64,000 nt of DNA from assembly GCF_003063645.1 (NCBI RefSeq), contig NZ_NESJ01000002.1:62001-126000 (forward strand), in the 5' to 3' direction. The position numbers and the translations under genes are program-made. Below the pieces are notes generated by a model. The model worked only from the letters and a program-made list of their open reading frames with translations. It was not told the origin of the DNA and made no database searches. This stretch comes from Limnohabitans sp. 2KL-51. GTDB taxonomy: Bacteria; Pseudomonadota; Gammaproteobacteria; Burkholderiales; Burkholderiaceae_C. The first letter of the stretch is position 1, and each line of letters opens with the position of its first letter. Shown in pieces: positions 63,842-64,000 of the stretch.

Positions 63842-64000
63842 TTATCATTTTGTTAATTTTTTTGGTTTTTGTTGGCAATTTTGTTGGTTTTTGTTGGCGA
63901 AAAAATTTTGCGCGTATTACTCTCGCGCGATCTTTTTTCTGACCCACATTGACCCGCAAAATGCCCAACAGACCTCTTCCCACTTATTGGCCTTTGCCTG
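63842..64000. other. AT-rich end of window with a short direct repeat
   Basis: GGTTTTTGTTGGC occurs at 63864-63876 and 63886-63898, 22 bases apart. A palindromic GCGCG...CGCGC area follows near 63911-63930. An ATG at 63961 opens a frame (MPNRPLPTYW) that leaves the window, without a ribosome site. I see no supported gene here. Confidence 0.3.

Overview
The window looks like a chromosomal segment of a betaproteobacterium. The gene content (IPTL-CTERM surface protein, Bug/TctC solute-binding protein, pobA, flagellar gene order) and GC-rich coding fit Burkholderiales, most likely Comamonadaceae (Limnohabitans/Rhodoferax-like). That placement is inference from protein style and not a database match.

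Bases 1-18600 are the first flagellar block. flgN (cut by the window edge), flgM and flgA run leftward, and a LysM/lytic-transglycosylase gene runs rightward from the same start region. Then come flgBCDEFGHIJKL, fliD, flaG and a large flagellin gene. A near-consensus sigma-54 promoter precedes flgB, with a cluster of TTGCCGC half-sites above it. Sigma-28-type promoters precede flgM, fliD, flaG and the first flagellin.

Bases 18700-31400 are a flagellin-glycosylation island between two flagellin paralogues. Rightward genes are a TPR-glycosyltransferase of the FlmG type, a TylF-type methyltransferase and a 521-residue protein I do not recognise. Leftward is a ten-gene operon, pseB-pseC-pseF-methylase-pseA-hisH-hisF-pseG-pseH-pseI. 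It holds all six CMP-pseudaminic acid enzymes plus a PseA/HisH/HisF set expected to make an acetamidino derivative. The operon and the second flagellin (32130-34184) have divergent sigma-54-type promoters in a 750-base spacer that also holds a REP-like inverted repeat.

Bases 34300-42700 are the second flagellar block: a small CxxC protein, a broken secreted-protein gene, a sigma-54 activator of the FleQ/FlrC class (itself behind a sigma-54 promoter) and fliEFGHIJ. fliK, fliL-R, flhAB, fliS, fliT and a Maf transferase are not in the window.

Bases 42700-57260 are metabolic and housekeeping genes. They include an unknown secreted protein; a tightly packed run (SDR, flavin monooxygenase, BASS transporter, epimerase, Bug protein, Rieske oxygenase) that looks like an aromatic or terpenoid catabolic operon; divergent IclR regulator and pobA; a DedA protein; and mutL, a Bcr/CflA transporter and miaA with overlapping ends.

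Bases 57300-64000 hold a 1001-residue IPTL-CTERM surface protein with seven 84-residue TIG repeats, an IS5-type transposase remnant, a 7TM histidine kinase/response regulator pair, and a terminal stretch with no convincing gene.
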